A DNA stretch of 64,000 nt, taken from an uncultured Lachnospiraceae bacterium. Lineage in GTDB: Bacteria; Bacillota; Clostridia; Lachnospirales; Lachnospiraceae. The translations under genes were made by a program, and so were the position numbers. Shown one piece after another: positions 26,766 to 35,700 of this stretch (the first letter of the stretch is position 1; each line of letters opens with the position of its first letter). Below the pieces are notes generated by a model. That model was not told the DNA's origin. It saw only the letters and a list, made by a program, of their open reading frames with translations, and searched no databases. The stretch covers positions 1 through 64,000 of the forward strand of contig ONHF01000006.1 of NCBI GenBank assembly GCA_900317555.1. Reading direction: 5' to 3'.

Positions 26766-26798
26766 GCGGGTGGGTGACATTCACCCATCCGCGTTTTT
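26766..26798 (+). terminator. Intercistronic hairpin between malE and malF
   Basis: GCGGGTGGGTGA (26766-26777) pairs with TCACCCATCCGC (26781-26792) with one G-T pair, then TTTTT. It probably limits transcription into the permease genes or protects the 3' end of malE mRNA, so that binding protein exceeds permease. Confidence 0.75.
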
Positions 26799-26847
26799 CA
26801 CTTCTTTTCCGGAATTTTGTTTTTCATTGATTTTGAAAGGACTCGCC

Positions 26848-27705
26848 ATGGAAAAATCAATCAAAAAATACTGGCCGGTGTTCGTGCTGCCGACAATGGC
26901 AGCCTTCACAATCGGCTTTATCGTCCCGTTTGTTTACGGCATCTGGCTTTCATTCTGCAAATTCACAACCGTTGTAGACTGGAAATTCGTCGGGCTTCGC
27001 AACTACACCCGCATTTTCGTGGTCAACGGCGAAGTTGACACCACATTTCTTCATTCTCTCTGGTATACAGCGCTCTTCACGGTTGTGACAGTTGCCATCA
27101 TTAACGTGGCCGCTTTCGGTATCGCGATGGCTCTGACCAAAGGAATCAAGGGAACCAACCTGTTCCGTACGGTATTCTTCCTGCCGAACCTGATCGGCGG
27201 TATTGTTCTTTCGTATGTATGGCTGATGATTTTCAACAGCTATCTCGCGAAGTATTCGAAGACGATTGTTTCGACTCAGTGGTACGCTTTCTGGGGCCTC
27301 GTCATTGTCGTCTGCTGGCAGCAGATCGGCTACATGATGATCATCTATGTTGCCGGCATCCAGAACATTCCGGCGGACCTTATTGAAGCCGCGAAAATTG
27401 ACGGCGCAAATAACTGGCAGCTGCTGAAGAACGTAACGCTTCCGCTCCTGATGCCGACGATCACGATCTGCTCGTTCCTGACACTGACGAACGGTTTCAA
27501 ACTCTTCGACCAGAACCTTGCTCTGACCGGAGGCAATCCCGGCAAGATGTCAGAACTGCTTGCCCTGAACATCTACAATACTATGTACGGCACGACCGGC
27601 TGGCAGGGCGTAGGACAGGCGAAAGCCGTGATCTTCTTCCTGCTTGTAGCATTGATTTCGGTTATCCAGAATAAACTTACGACAAGTAAGGAGGTACAGC
27701 AGTAA
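26848..27705 (+). CDS. malF: Maltodextrin ABC transporter permease, MalF-type
   Basis: A permease of 285 residues with six helices. The EAA coupling loop reads EAAKIDGANNWQLLKNVTLP. It lacks the large periplasmic loop of E. coli MalF, as in other Gram-positive forms. The start at 26848 has AAAGGA upstream; the frame extends further but lies over the hairpin. Its stop shares one base with malG. Confidence 0.92.
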   Translation: MEKSIKKYWPVFVLPTMAAFTIGFIVPFVYGIWLSFCKFTTVVDWKFVGLRNYTRIFVVNGEVDTTFLHSLWYTALFTVVTVAIINVAAFGIAMALTKGIKGTNLFRTVFFLPNLIGGIVLSYVWLMIFNSYLAKYSKTIVSTQWYAFWGLVIVVCWQQIGYMMIIYVAGIQNIPADLIEAAKIDGANNWQLLKNVTLPLLMPTITICSFLTLTNGFKLFDQNLALTGGNPGKMSELLALNIYNTMYGTTGWQGVGQAKAVIFFLLVALISVIQNKLTTSKEVQQ

Positions 27706-28610
27706 TGGCTAAGACAGATATGAACGTCTCTACTGTAAGACGGGCTAAACATGGCTGGATCCTTACCACGATCTTCGCGGTCATTTCGATCACGTGGATC
27801 CTGCCGATCGCGATGGTTCTTTTAAACTCGTTCAAGAGAAAGGCCTACATTTTCGCGAATCCGTTTGGGATTTCAAACGTAAAGCTTTCTCAGGGTTTTG
27901 CAAGATGGCAGGCCGGCATCAGCAAGACATTTGTCGGATTCATGAACTATAAAACAGCGGTTAAGCAGACAAAGTTCTTTCAGAGCTTCGGGTATTCGCT
28001 GTTCATTACGGTAATTTCTGTTTTCCTGATTATCCTGTGCTGCTCGATGTGCGCATGGTACATCACCCGTGTGCATAACGCGGCTACAAAGATTATTTAT
28101 CTGCTGTGCCTGTTTTCCATGATTGTACCGTTCCAGATGGTCATGTTCACGCTTTCCAAGTTCGCGAACATTCTGCACCTGTCCAATCCGCTTGGCATCA
28201 CGATCGTATATCTTGGTTTCGGCGCAGGACTTGCGGTCTTCATGTTCACGGGCTTTGTCAAGAGCGTATCGGTTGAGATCGAAGAGGCGGCTATGATCGA
28301 TGGCTGCACACCGATCCAGACCTACTTCAAGATCATTCTTCCGATCATGAAGCCTACGATTGTTACGGTCGCGATTCTGGAATCCATGTGGGTATGGAAC
28401 GACTACCTTCTGCCCAGCCTGGTCCTGAATATCAATAAGTACAAAACAATACCGATCGCCGTACAGTTCCTCAAACAGTCCCACGGACAGGTTGACTGGG
28501 GCGCAATGATGGCGGTTCTGGTACTTGCCATTGTACCGATTGTCGTATTCTATATTGCGGCGCAGAAGTATATCATCGAAGGCGTTCTCGCCGGAGCTGT
28601 AAAGGGGTAA
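27705..28610 (+). CDS. malG: Maltodextrin ABC transporter permease, MalG-type
   Basis: The partner permease, 301 residues and six helices, with the coupling motif EEAAMIDGCTPIQTYFKIILP. AAGGAGG lies upstream inside malF. There is no ATPase gene in this operon, so the transporter must use a shared ATPase (MsmX/MalK type) encoded elsewhere, as is common in Firmicutes sugar importers. Confidence 0.92.
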   Translation: MAKTDMNVSTVRRAKHGWILTTIFAVISITWILPIAMVLLNSFKRKAYIFANPFGISNVKLSQGFARWQAGISKTFVGFMNYKTAVKQTKFFQSFGYSLFITVISVFLIILCCSMCAWYITRVHNAATKIIYLLCLFSMIVPFQMVMFTLSKFANILHLSNPLGITIVYLGFGAGLAVFMFTGFVKSVSVEIEEAAMIDGCTPIQTYFKIILPIMKPTIVTVAILESMWVWNDYLLPSLVLNINKYKTIPIAVQFLKQSHGQVDWGAMMAVLVLAIVPIVVFYIAAQKYIIEGVLAGAVKG

Positions 28611-28611
28611 T

Positions 28612-30153
28612 ATGGCAAAACTCAAAAGAGCCTGCGGAGTTCTGCTTCCGGTCGCGAGTCTCCCTTCGCGTTATGGCATCGGAAGCTTCTCCCGGGAAGC
28701 GTATGCATTCATTGATTTTTTAAAGAAGGCAAAACAGACTTACTGGCAGATCCTGCCCCTCGGACAGACAGGATACGGCGATTCTCCGTACCAGTCCTTT
28801 TCAACTTTCGCTGGGAATCCTTATTTCATTGATCTGGAACAGCTGATCGAGGCAGGATATATCAGCAGGGAAGAAGCGGATGCCTGCAATTTCGGCAATG
28901 ATCCGCAGACAATCTGGTATAAGGAAATCTCGGAAAACCGTTTTAAACTGCTGTATCAGGCGTATCGGAACAGCCCGTTCGCGGAAGTGCCTGCGGAAAA
29001 GTGGGCAGCCGCCGACTATGACGAGGACCGGGCTGCCTTCGAAGAATTTTCACGGGATAACGCGGACTGGCTGGATGATTATGCGCTGTACAGCGCGGTG
29101 AAGAACAGTTTTCACGGAGCGGCTTTCTCACAGTGGGATGATGACATCCGGCGCAGAAAACCGGAAGCGATGAAAGCTTATCAGGAAAAGCTCTCCGATG
29201 AAATCCGTTTCTACAAGTTCCAGCAGTACCTGTTCCTGAAACAGTGGCAGGCGCTGAAAAGTTATGCGAACGAAAACGGCATCCGCATTATCGGAGACAT
29301 CCCGATTTATGTGGCGTTTGACTCAGCGGATACCTGGAGTCATCCGGAGCTTTTTGAACTGGATGAAAACGGATATCCGACCGTTGTCGCAGGCTGCCCG
29401 CCGGACGCTTTTTCCGCGGCGGGACAGCTCTGGGGGAATCCGATTTACAAGTGGGATTATCACAAGAAGACCGGATTTACCTGGTGGCTGAAGCGGATCG
29501 AATGGTGCTTCCGTTTATACGATGTCGTCCGGATTGATCATTTCCGCGGCTTCGACGAGTACTACGCGATTCCTTACGGCGACGCGACAGCAGAGCACGG
29601 AGAGTGGAGAAAAGGCCCCGGCTTTGATCTTTTTGCCAAGGTGAGGGAAAAGCTTGGCAACAAGCCTGTGATTGCTGAAGATCTCGGTTTTCTCACGCCT
29701 TCGGTTATCCGGCTGGTGAAAAAGACCGGATTCCCGGGGATGAAAGTGCTTCAGTTCGCGTTTGATTCGAGGGAAGACAGTGATTATCTGCCGCATAATT
29801 ACCCGCAGAACTGCGTGGTCTATACCGGAACGCATGACAATGAAACCATGCGTGGCTGGTATGACAGTGTAAACCGGAAGGACAGAGCTTTTGCGAAAGC
29901 TTACTGCGGTATCCGAAGCGAAAAGACCGCCGCATGGGAGTTCATCCGGACAGCATTTATGAGCGTTGGCAATACCTGTATTATTCCGATGCAGGATTAT
30001 CTGAACCTCGGAGACGAGGCCCGCATCAACACACCGTCGACACTTGGCGGAAACTGGATGTGGCGGATGCAAAAGGGAGCAGCCTCGGATGAGCTGGCGC
30101 AGAAGATGGCTTCTCTTGCAGAGCTTTACGGGAGGGCTGATAAAAAATCATAA
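28612..30153 (+). CDS. malQ: 4-alpha-glucanotransferase (amylomaltase)
   Basis: A GH77 enzyme of 513 residues that rearranges maltodextrins into longer chains usable by phosphorylase. RACGVLLPVASLPSRYGIGS opens the domain. The catalytic aspartate lies in DVVRIDHFRGFDEYYAIP, and AEDLGFLTPSV and YTGTHDNETMRGW hold further active-site residues. It starts one base after malG with no gap, so it is in the same operon. It works with GlgP to degrade the imported sugars. Confidence 0.95.
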   Translation: MAKLKRACGVLLPVASLPSRYGIGSFSREAYAFIDFLKKAKQTYWQILPLGQTGYGDSPYQSFSTFAGNPYFIDLEQLIEAGYISREEADACNFGNDPQTIWYKEISENRFKLLYQAYRNSPFAEVPAEKWAAADYDEDRAAFEEFSRDNADWLDDYALYSAVKNSFHGAAFSQWDDDIRRRKPEAMKAYQEKLSDEIRFYKFQQYLFLKQWQALKSYANENGIRIIGDIPIYVAFDSADTWSHPELFELDENGYPTVVAGCPPDAFSAAGQLWGNPIYKWDYHKKTGFTWWLKRIEWCFRLYDVVRIDHFRGFDEYYAIPYGDATAEHGEWRKGPGFDLFAKVREKLGNKPVIAEDLGFLTPSVIRLVKKTGFPGMKVLQFAFDSREDSDYLPHNYPQNCVVYTGTHDNETMRGWYDSVNRKDRAFAKAYCGIRSEKTAAWEFIRTAFMSVGNTCIIPMQDYLNLGDEARINTPSTLGGNWMWRMQKGAASDELAQKMASLAELYGRADKKS

Positions 30154-30218
30154 GACTGGAACTTTTCGCGGTTTTGTTTTATGATTAAATGATATTTTTT
30201 TGAATCGGGGGAATTCCT

Positions 30219-31274
30219 ATGTCCAATATTACTATCAAAGATATCGCTAAACTATGCGGCGTAGGAGTCTCAACTGTATCGAGAGCCCTGAACAATCACC
30301 CGGATATCAATCCGGAGACAAAAGCCAGAATCATGCAGGTCATTCGGGAGACAGGCTTTATCCCGAATGACTCTGCAAGGTATCTGAAAAGAAGCGAGAT
30401 GAATAATATCGCGCTTCTTGTCAAGGGCATTTCCAACCCGTTCTTCTTCGGCATGATCAGAATTATGGAGGAGTATATCCAGAAGAAGGATTATACAACG
30501 ATTCTGCGGCACGTCGGAACCGATGAGGACGAAGTCGCCGTAGCCATGTCTCTCGTCATTGAGCGAAGACTCAAGGGAATTGTTTTTCTGGGAGGTGCTT
30601 TTACACATGATCCGAAAGTACTAGCCAAGCTTGGCGTGCCTTACATATTCAGTACGATCGGAAATGTAGCCAATCTGACGGGCAAGTCCGTAAAGGTCGC
30701 GAATATCGCGGTCGATGATACGCAGGCGGCCTGCATGGCGATTGATTACCTTATCAGTCTCGGCCATACCAGAATCGGGTTTATCGGTGAAGGAATCGGC
30801 ATTCCTTCTGTCGGCAGACTTCGCTATGACGGGTACAGAAGGGCGCTTGAGAAGAATCATCTTCCCTATGACAGCGCTCTGGTTGCTGAAATTAACGAAG
30901 GCACCGAGCACTATACTATGCCGAACGGGTATAAGGGAGCGTCGGTTCTGATGGACAGATGCCCTGATATGACAGCGGTATTTTGTATTGCGGATGTCAT
31001 TGCCATGGGCGCATGCCGCGCGCTTGCGGATCACGGAAAGAAAATTCCGGAAGATGTGTCTGTCATCGGGTTCGATGGCATTGAAAGCGGAGATTACTTT
31101 ATTCCGCGGCTGACCAGTGTGAAACAGCCTGTGGAAGAAATGTCGGAAGAAACGATCCGGCTTCTTTTTGAGATGATTGAGGAGAAGAAGGCTCCGCAGA
31201 ACATCATTGTTCCGGCGAAGCTTCTGATCCGTGATTCGACGGCTCCGCGCCGAAATGGTCAGACAACGGTGTAA
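30219..31274 (+). CDS. LacI-family transcriptional regulator of maltodextrin use
   Basis: A 351-residue regulator. Residues 3-52 form the LacI helix-turn-helix and hinge helix (ITIKDIAKLCGVGVSTVSRA). The remainder is a periplasmic-binding-like sugar-sensing core. GGGGGAA lies before the ATG. Its location after malQ and the LacI-type palindromes at malE and glgP make it the likely controller of both, probably repressing without maltose-type inducer. This is an inference from position and site symmetry. Confidence 0.9.
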   Translation: MSNITIKDIAKLCGVGVSTVSRALNNHPDINPETKARIMQVIRETGFIPNDSARYLKRSEMNNIALLVKGISNPFFFGMIRIMEEYIQKKDYTTILRHVGTDEDEVAVAMSLVIERRLKGIVFLGGAFTHDPKVLAKLGVPYIFSTIGNVANLTGKSVKVANIAVDDTQAACMAIDYLISLGHTRIGFIGEGIGIPSVGRLRYDGYRRALEKNHLPYDSALVAEINEGTEHYTMPNGYKGASVLMDRCPDMTAVFCIADVIAMGACRALADHGKKIPEDVSVIGFDGIESGDYFIPRLTSVKQPVEEMSEETIRLLFEMIEEKKAPQNIIVPAKLLIRDSTAPRRNGQTTV

Positions 31275-31337
31275 TAAACTTCTGAAGGGGCTGATACGGA
31301 AGCCGCCGGATTACCGGTACAGGCTTCTGTGCAGAAG

Positions 31338-31381
31338 AATCCGCCGGGTGCGCAGGGCGAGTGCGTATCCGGCGGATTTGT
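31338..31381. terminator. Bidirectional terminator between convergent genes
   Basis: AATCCGCCGG (31338-31347) pairs with CCGGCGGATT (31369-31378), with short T runs. It lies between the LacI-type gene (+) and the CBS gene (-). CCGCCGGAT also occurs just upstream at about 31303, allowing an alternative pairing. Confidence 0.6.
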
Positions 31382-31417
31382 TATATAGAAAACACCTTCC
31401 GGAAACGGAAGATATTT

Positions 31418-31888
31418 TCATCTGTACATCTGCAGTTTCACAAGAGGGCTGGCACCCTCATATTCCGGACTGCCATCACAGCATTTATTATAGGACCGGA
31501 TCAGGAAATTCAGAATGGATTTCCTTGTGATGATGCCGATCAGAACGCCGGTATCATCCACGACCGGCACAAAGTTCTGGGAGGTTGCGCAGTCGAACAA
31601 ATCCTCAATGTCCGCGTCTGCCCGGACCGCGCGGTAATTATATTTACGTTTCAGACTCATGACAGGCTTGTCTTCCTCAAACCGCATGGACAGGCTGTCT
31701 TTTTTCTTGATTTCCCGGAGAATATCGCCCTCGGAAATCGTTCCGATATATGCTCCCGTGTGCCCGTTGATAATCGGAATAGAAGTAAACTGATGCCCTT
31801 CCATCCGGGAAAGCGCCTGCCCGAGTGTGTCTTCCTCAAAGACACAGTCGACATCGCGTTTGGGCGTCAGAAAAAACATGATATTCAT
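31418..31888 (-). CDS. CBS-domain protein
   Basis: A 156-residue cytoplasmic protein with two CBS motifs (GHQFTSIPIINGHTGAYIGT and then NFVPVVDDTGVLIGIITRKS), a pair that normally binds an adenine nucleotide. It has no attached catalytic domain, so it is probably a sensor or regulator. Its ATG overlaps the stop of the DJ-1-type gene (ATGA), so the two are co-expressed. Its target is unknown. Confidence 0.85.
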   Translation of the reverse strand: MNIMFFLTPKRDVDCVFEEDTLGQALSRMEGHQFTSIPIINGHTGAYIGTISEGDILREIKKKDSLSMRFEEDKPVMSLKRKYNYRAVRADADIEDLFDCATSQNFVPVVDDTGVLIGIITRKSILNFLIRSYNKCCDGSPEYEGASPLVKLQMYR

Positions 31889-32481
31889 CGATGCAGATCC
31901 CCCGAATTGATATCCTGATACAGGATTTTTCTGCGAAGCTTTTCCGCCGTTTCCTCTCCCAGAAAATAGCGTACAATCGCGAGGCCGAACGGCGTCGCGG
32001 TTCCCATGCCTCTGCTGGTAATCAGGTTTTCGCACAGGACTGCAGGCTCATGTACAAGTACCGCGCCGCCAGCCATCAGATCTTTCTCCACACAGGGATT
32101 GCAGGCTGCGCGGACGCCGCGCAGAAGTCCCAGATGTGCCAGAATCGAAGGTGCGGCGCAGATTGCGGCAACTGCCTTTCCGCCGGCTGCGAAAGCCTTT
32201 ACCTGCTGCATCAGAAGAGGGCAGGCTTCCAGATTCGGCGTGCCGGGAATCCCGCCGGGAAGTACCAGCATATCGTACTGGCTGAAATCAAGATCTTTGA
32301 TAACGCCATCCGCCACTACCTCGACGCCGTGCGAAGAAGTTACCCGGGTATCATCTGTAATGGATACAAGTGTGTGCGGGATTCCCGCGCGTGTCAGAAG
32401 ATCGGCCACAGTCAGCGCTTCGATTGTTTCAAAGCCTTCCGCGAGAAATACCGCGACCTGTCTGTCCGTTGTCTGATTCAT
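31885..32481 (-). CDS. DJ-1/PfpI family protein
   Basis: A 198-residue protein of the DJ-1/YajL group. The nucleophilic elbow cysteine is C108 in AAICAAPS, and the conserved glutamate lies in AEGFETIEA. Members act in oxidative or carbonyl stress as glyoxalase or deglycase-like enzymes, with activity debated. The ATG at 32481 has GGAGG seven bases upstream, preferred over an ATG six codons earlier. Confidence 0.9.
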   Translation of the reverse strand: MNQTTDRQVAVFLAEGFETIEALTVADLLTRAGIPHTLVSITDDTRVTSSHGVEVVADGVIKDLDFSQYDMLVLPGGIPGTPNLEACPLLMQQVKAFAAGGKAVAAICAAPSILAHLGLLRGVRAACNPCVEKDLMAGGAVLVHEPAVLCENLITSRGMGTATPFGLAIVRYFLGEETAEKLRRKILYQDINSGDLHR

Positions 32482-32528
32482 GCATATGCCTCCAATCATA
32501 TTGCTGTATTCTGTTATATCTACTTACG

Positions 32529-32557
32529 ATTATATTGATTCCGCATGTTCATTGCAT
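32529..32557 (-). promoter_or_regulatory. Candidate promoter of the DJ-1/CBS operon
   Basis: On the minus strand TATAAT (32534-32529) is 17 bp downstream of ATGCAA (32557-32552). The -10 is perfect but the -35 is weak. Confidence 0.45.
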
Positions 32558-32640
32558 GACGAAATTCTTAAAGCTTTATGAAGTCTTCCGGGAAGAAAAA
32601 AGAAGTACAGAATAAGGTATCGAAATAACGGGAAATCCGG

Positions 32641-32669
32641 TTGCTTTTATCGCGCACACAACGTATTAT
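32641..32669 (+). promoter_or_regulatory. Candidate promoter of the ABC permease-ATPase pair
   Basis: TTGCTT (32641-32646) and TATTAT (32664-32669) with a 17-bp spacer, about 64 bases before the permease gene. Confidence 0.45.
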
Positions 32670-32732
32670 ATTGAGTGATAAAAATTTAACACACTAAGAA
32701 CGCGCGGGCAGCTGCCTGCCGGGAGATTTGTT

Positions 32733-33485
32733 TTGCGCCTTTCATCCGCAAAGAGAAAAGTACTGATTATCGCCTTCTGGCTTGTCCTGTGGCAGGTGCT
32801 TGCCATGGCTGTACACAACGATATTCTGATTGTCGGACCGTTGCAGACATTGGCAGCGCTCTGTACGCTGGTGCAGACGCCTGATTTCTGGCTCTCAATT
32901 GCCGCGACGTGGTTCCGGATTACCGCGGGCTTTGTCCTGGGGTGCGCACTGGGAATTCTTCTTGCGTACGTTTCCTACAGGAAACAGGCAGTCCGGGAGC
33001 TCCTTTCGCCGGTCATCGCGGCCATGAAGGCAGTGCCGGTCGCCAGCTTTGTCATTCTGATTCTGATCTGGGCGGGAAGCGAAGGCCTGTCATTTTACAT
33101 CAGCATGATCGTCGTTCTGCCGGTGCTGTACCTGAACACGCTTTCCGGTCTCGACAGCACGGACAAAAAGATGCTCGAGATGGCCGCTGTTTTCCATATG
33201 CCGAAATCCGCGCGGCTTCGCTATATCTATCTGCCGCAGCTGGAAGCATTTCTGTTAAGCGGCTTCAAGCTGTCTCTGGGAATGAGCTGGAAGGCAGGCG
33301 TCGCGGCCGAAGTCATCGGCCAGCCGCTGCAAACAGTCGGAAACGGACTGTACCGCTCGAAAATCAATCTGGATACCGCGCAGCTGATTGCTTGGACAAT
33401 CATAATCGTTCTGATCGCGTGGCTGATGGAAAAGCTTGTCGTTTTCCTGCTGCAGAGGATCTGCAGGGCGGGGAGGCGCGCATGA
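32733..33485 (+). CDS. ABC transporter permease, SsuC/TauC/ThiX-type
   Basis: A permease of 250 residues with about six helices, of the family that carries nitrate, sulfonates, taurine or thiamine precursors. The coupling loop is around EMAAVFHMPKSARLRYIYLP. The start is TTG with GGGAG seven bases upstream. It overlaps the ATPase gene by four bases. The substrate cannot be named because no binding protein lies nearby. Confidence 0.85.
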   Translation: MRLSSAKRKVLIIAFWLVLWQVLAMAVHNDILIVGPLQTLAALCTLVQTPDFWLSIAATWFRITAGFVLGCALGILLAYVSYRKQAVRELLSPVIAAMKAVPVASFVILILIWAGSEGLSFYISMIVVLPVLYLNTLSGLDSTDKKMLEMAAVFHMPKSARLRYIYLPQLEAFLLSGFKLSLGMSWKAGVAAEVIGQPLQTVGNGLYRSKINLDTAQLIAWTIIIVLIAWLMEKLVVFLLQRICRAGRRA

Positions 33486-34081
33486 CAATCGAAGTTGATC
33501 ACGTATATAAATCGTATGACGGAAAAACGGTGCTGTCGGATTTCTCGCTCGATATTGAAAGCGGGAAAAGCTATCTGATCAGCGCGCCGAGCGGCAGCGG
33601 CAAAACAACACTGCTCCGCATTATTCTGGGTCTTGAAAAGCCGGACCGCGGCAGTATCCGGCTTCTTGGAGATTATAAATACAGCGGGCTCAATGCCGGC
33701 GTTGTTTTTCAGGAAGACCGGCTCTGCGAGGACTGTTCGGCGGCAGTCAATACCGCCATGGTAAACCGCAGGATTTCCATAACCTCCGCGAAGGAAGAGC
33801 TGCGTAAGCTCCTGCCTTCCGACGAGCTTGACAAACCGGTACGGGAACTCTCGGGCGGGATGAGAAGAAGGGTCTGCATCGTCCGCGCCTGCATTATTCC
33901 TTCGGATATTATTATTTTGGACGAACCCTTTGCCGGACTGGACCGTGTCAACCGGCAGAAGGCAATTCAATATATACTGGATGCAAAGGGGACCACCCCT
34001 CTTGTAATAACGGATCACAGCGCGGAAGGACTGGACTTTTGCAGGAAGGTCACTTTCGGCAGCTCTGATACGCTCTCATGA
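33482..34081 (+). CDS. ABC transporter ATP-binding protein, short form
   Basis: A 199-residue ATPase that pairs with the preceding permease. Walker A is APSGSGKTT, the signature is LSGGMRRRV, Walker B is IIILDEPFAG and the switch histidine is in TDHSAEGLD. It is about 50 residues shorter than usual, mainly at the C-terminus, but all catalytic motifs are present. The ATG overlaps the permease stop. Confidence 0.88.
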   Translation: MTIEVDHVYKSYDGKTVLSDFSLDIESGKSYLISAPSGSGKTTLLRIILGLEKPDRGSIRLLGDYKYSGLNAGVVFQEDRLCEDCSAAVNTAMVNRRISITSAKEELRKLLPSDELDKPVRELSGGMRRRVCIVRACIIPSDIIILDEPFAGLDRVNRQKAIQYILDAKGTTPLVITDHSAEGLDFCRKVTFGSSDTLS

Positions 34082-34108
34082 AAGGCTGATTTCAGGAAGG
34101 AGATCAAA

Positions 34109-35584
34109 ATGGTAACAAACGACAGGGGACTTGTCAGTTACAAACACCTCGTTATGGAAGAAGTGGCGAGACTTGCGTGGAATGACGAGCTGGACAATGA
34201 ACATCTGGAGCAGAAGGTCGAGGAACTGATTCCCGGCCCGAAGCCGACCTATCGCTGCTGCATATATAAGGAAAGAGAAGTTACAAGACAGCGTATGCGT
34301 CTTGCACAGGCCAAGAACGCGACGGCAGGAAGCAATTCCCATAATATCGTACAGGTTATGAAACCTGCCTGCGACGAGTGCCCTCTGTCGTCTTATGCCG
34401 TTACGGATAACTGCAGAAAGTGCCTAGGAGAGGCTTGTTTTAACTCCTGTAAGTTCGGCGCTGTCACAATCGGCGAGTTCCGTTCGCATATTGATCCCAA
34501 CAAGTGCAAGGAATGCGGCATGTGCGCGCAGGCCTGCCCATACGGTGCGATTGTGCATCTGGTCCGCCCCTGCAAGCGTGCCTGCCCCGTCGGAGCGATC
34601 AGCTATGATGAGTACGGCTATTGCATCATTGATGAAGACAAGTGCATCAATTGCGGCCACTGCATCCACAGCTGCCCGTTCGGCGCGATCGGCTCCAAGA
34701 CTTATATCACAAAGATTATCGAGAGTATCAAGGCAGGGGATGAAGTTTACGCGATGGCAGCGCCCGCGACCGAAGGCCAGTTCGGCGATGGCATTTCGAT
34801 GGAATCTGTCCGTGAAGCCTGCAAGGAACTCGGATTTACGGATATGGTCGAAGTCGGCCTCGGCGGCGACATGACAGCGGCATATGAAGCACTTGAATGG
34901 TCGGAAGCACGCAAGGAAGGCAAGAAGATGACGACTTCCTGCTGCCCCGCGTTCATTAACATGCTGCGCAAGCACTTCCCCGAGCAGTTTGAGGAGAATA
35001 TGTCCACAACCGTTTCTCCGATGTGCGCGGTTTCCAGATATCTGAAGGCGATTCATCCGGGCTGCAAGACCGTCTTCATCGGACCCTGCATCGCGAAGAA
35101 ATCCGAGGCAGAGGACAAGTCAGTGCCCGGGAACGCAGACTATGTACTGACCTATGGCGAGTTCCGCGTCATGCTCCGTTCCAAGGGCGTTGAGCCTAAG
35201 AACCATGAAAGTGATTATCAGGAAGCCTCGATCTACGGCAAGCGTTTCGCAACCAGCGGCGGCGTTGCGAACGCGGTACTGGAAGTCATGAAAGAGCGCG
35301 GCGAGAACGTGGACGGTATCAAGCTCAAGAAGGCTGCGGGCGGCACCGAATGCAAAACAGCGCTGACCCTGTTAAAAGCAGGCCGCATGCAGGAAGATTT
35401 CCTCGAAGGCATGGTCTGCCCCGGCGGCTGCGTCGGCGGACCTTCCAAGCACCGCACCGAGATTGAGATCAAGAAGGCAAGAGAGTCGCTGCTTTCCAAG
35501 GCGGACGGCAGAAAGGTGCTTGAGAATCTGAGCCATTATCCGATGGACAAGTTCTCGATGCACAGAGATGGAAGTATGAACTGA
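34109..35584 (+). CDS. Monomeric [FeFe] hydrogenase, group B-type
   Basis: A 491-residue iron-only hydrogenase that produces or oxidises H2. Two 4Fe-4S clusters are seen at CKECGMCAQACPYGAI and CINCGHCIHSCPFGAI, with further cysteines upstream (CDECP, CRKCLGEAC). The H-cluster motifs vary from the textbook form: TSCCPAF, GPCIAKKSE and MVCPGGCVGGPS, as in the group B1/B3 family. GGAGG precedes the ATG. No NADH or ferredoxin partner subunits or maturases (hydE, hydF, hydG) are in the window. Redox partner unknown, presumably ferredoxin. Confidence 0.9.
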   Translation: MVTNDRGLVSYKHLVMEEVARLAWNDELDNEHLEQKVEELIPGPKPTYRCCIYKEREVTRQRMRLAQAKNATAGSNSHNIVQVMKPACDECPLSSYAVTDNCRKCLGEACFNSCKFGAVTIGEFRSHIDPNKCKECGMCAQACPYGAIVHLVRPCKRACPVGAISYDEYGYCIIDEDKCINCGHCIHSCPFGAIGSKTYITKIIESIKAGDEVYAMAAPATEGQFGDGISMESVREACKELGFTDMVEVGLGGDMTAAYEALEWSEARKEGKKMTTSCCPAFINMLRKHFPEQFEENMSTTVSPMCAVSRYLKAIHPGCKTVFIGPCIAKKSEAEDKSVPGNADYVLTYGEFRVMLRSKGVEPKNHESDYQEASIYGKRFATSGGVANAVLEVMKERGENVDGIKLKKAAGGTECKTALTLLKAGRMQEDFLEGMVCPGGCVGGPSKHRTEIEIKKARESLLSKADGRKVLENLSHYPMDKFSMHRDGSMN

Positions 35585-35590
35585 ATTCTA

Positions 35591-35620
35591 TTGGAAATTT
35601 GAAGAACGGTATGCTATACT
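35591..35620 (+). promoter_or_regulatory. Promoter of tig
   Basis: TTGGAA (35591-35596), an 18-bp spacer, and the extended -10 TGC-TATACT (35612-35620). It lies about 80 bases before the trigger factor start. Confidence 0.65.
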
Positions 35621-35700
35621 TTTAATTCGTGTTATCACGTAATTACAGAAATTTTAAATTTCTTCAGAAAGACCATTGGATTCAGGAGGATGGAAGAAAC

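Noticed and set aside
31361-31918. A + strand frame of 185 codons after the LacI-type gene
   Set aside because: It is antisense to the CBS-domain gene, whose motifs and overlap with the DJ-1 gene are clear.
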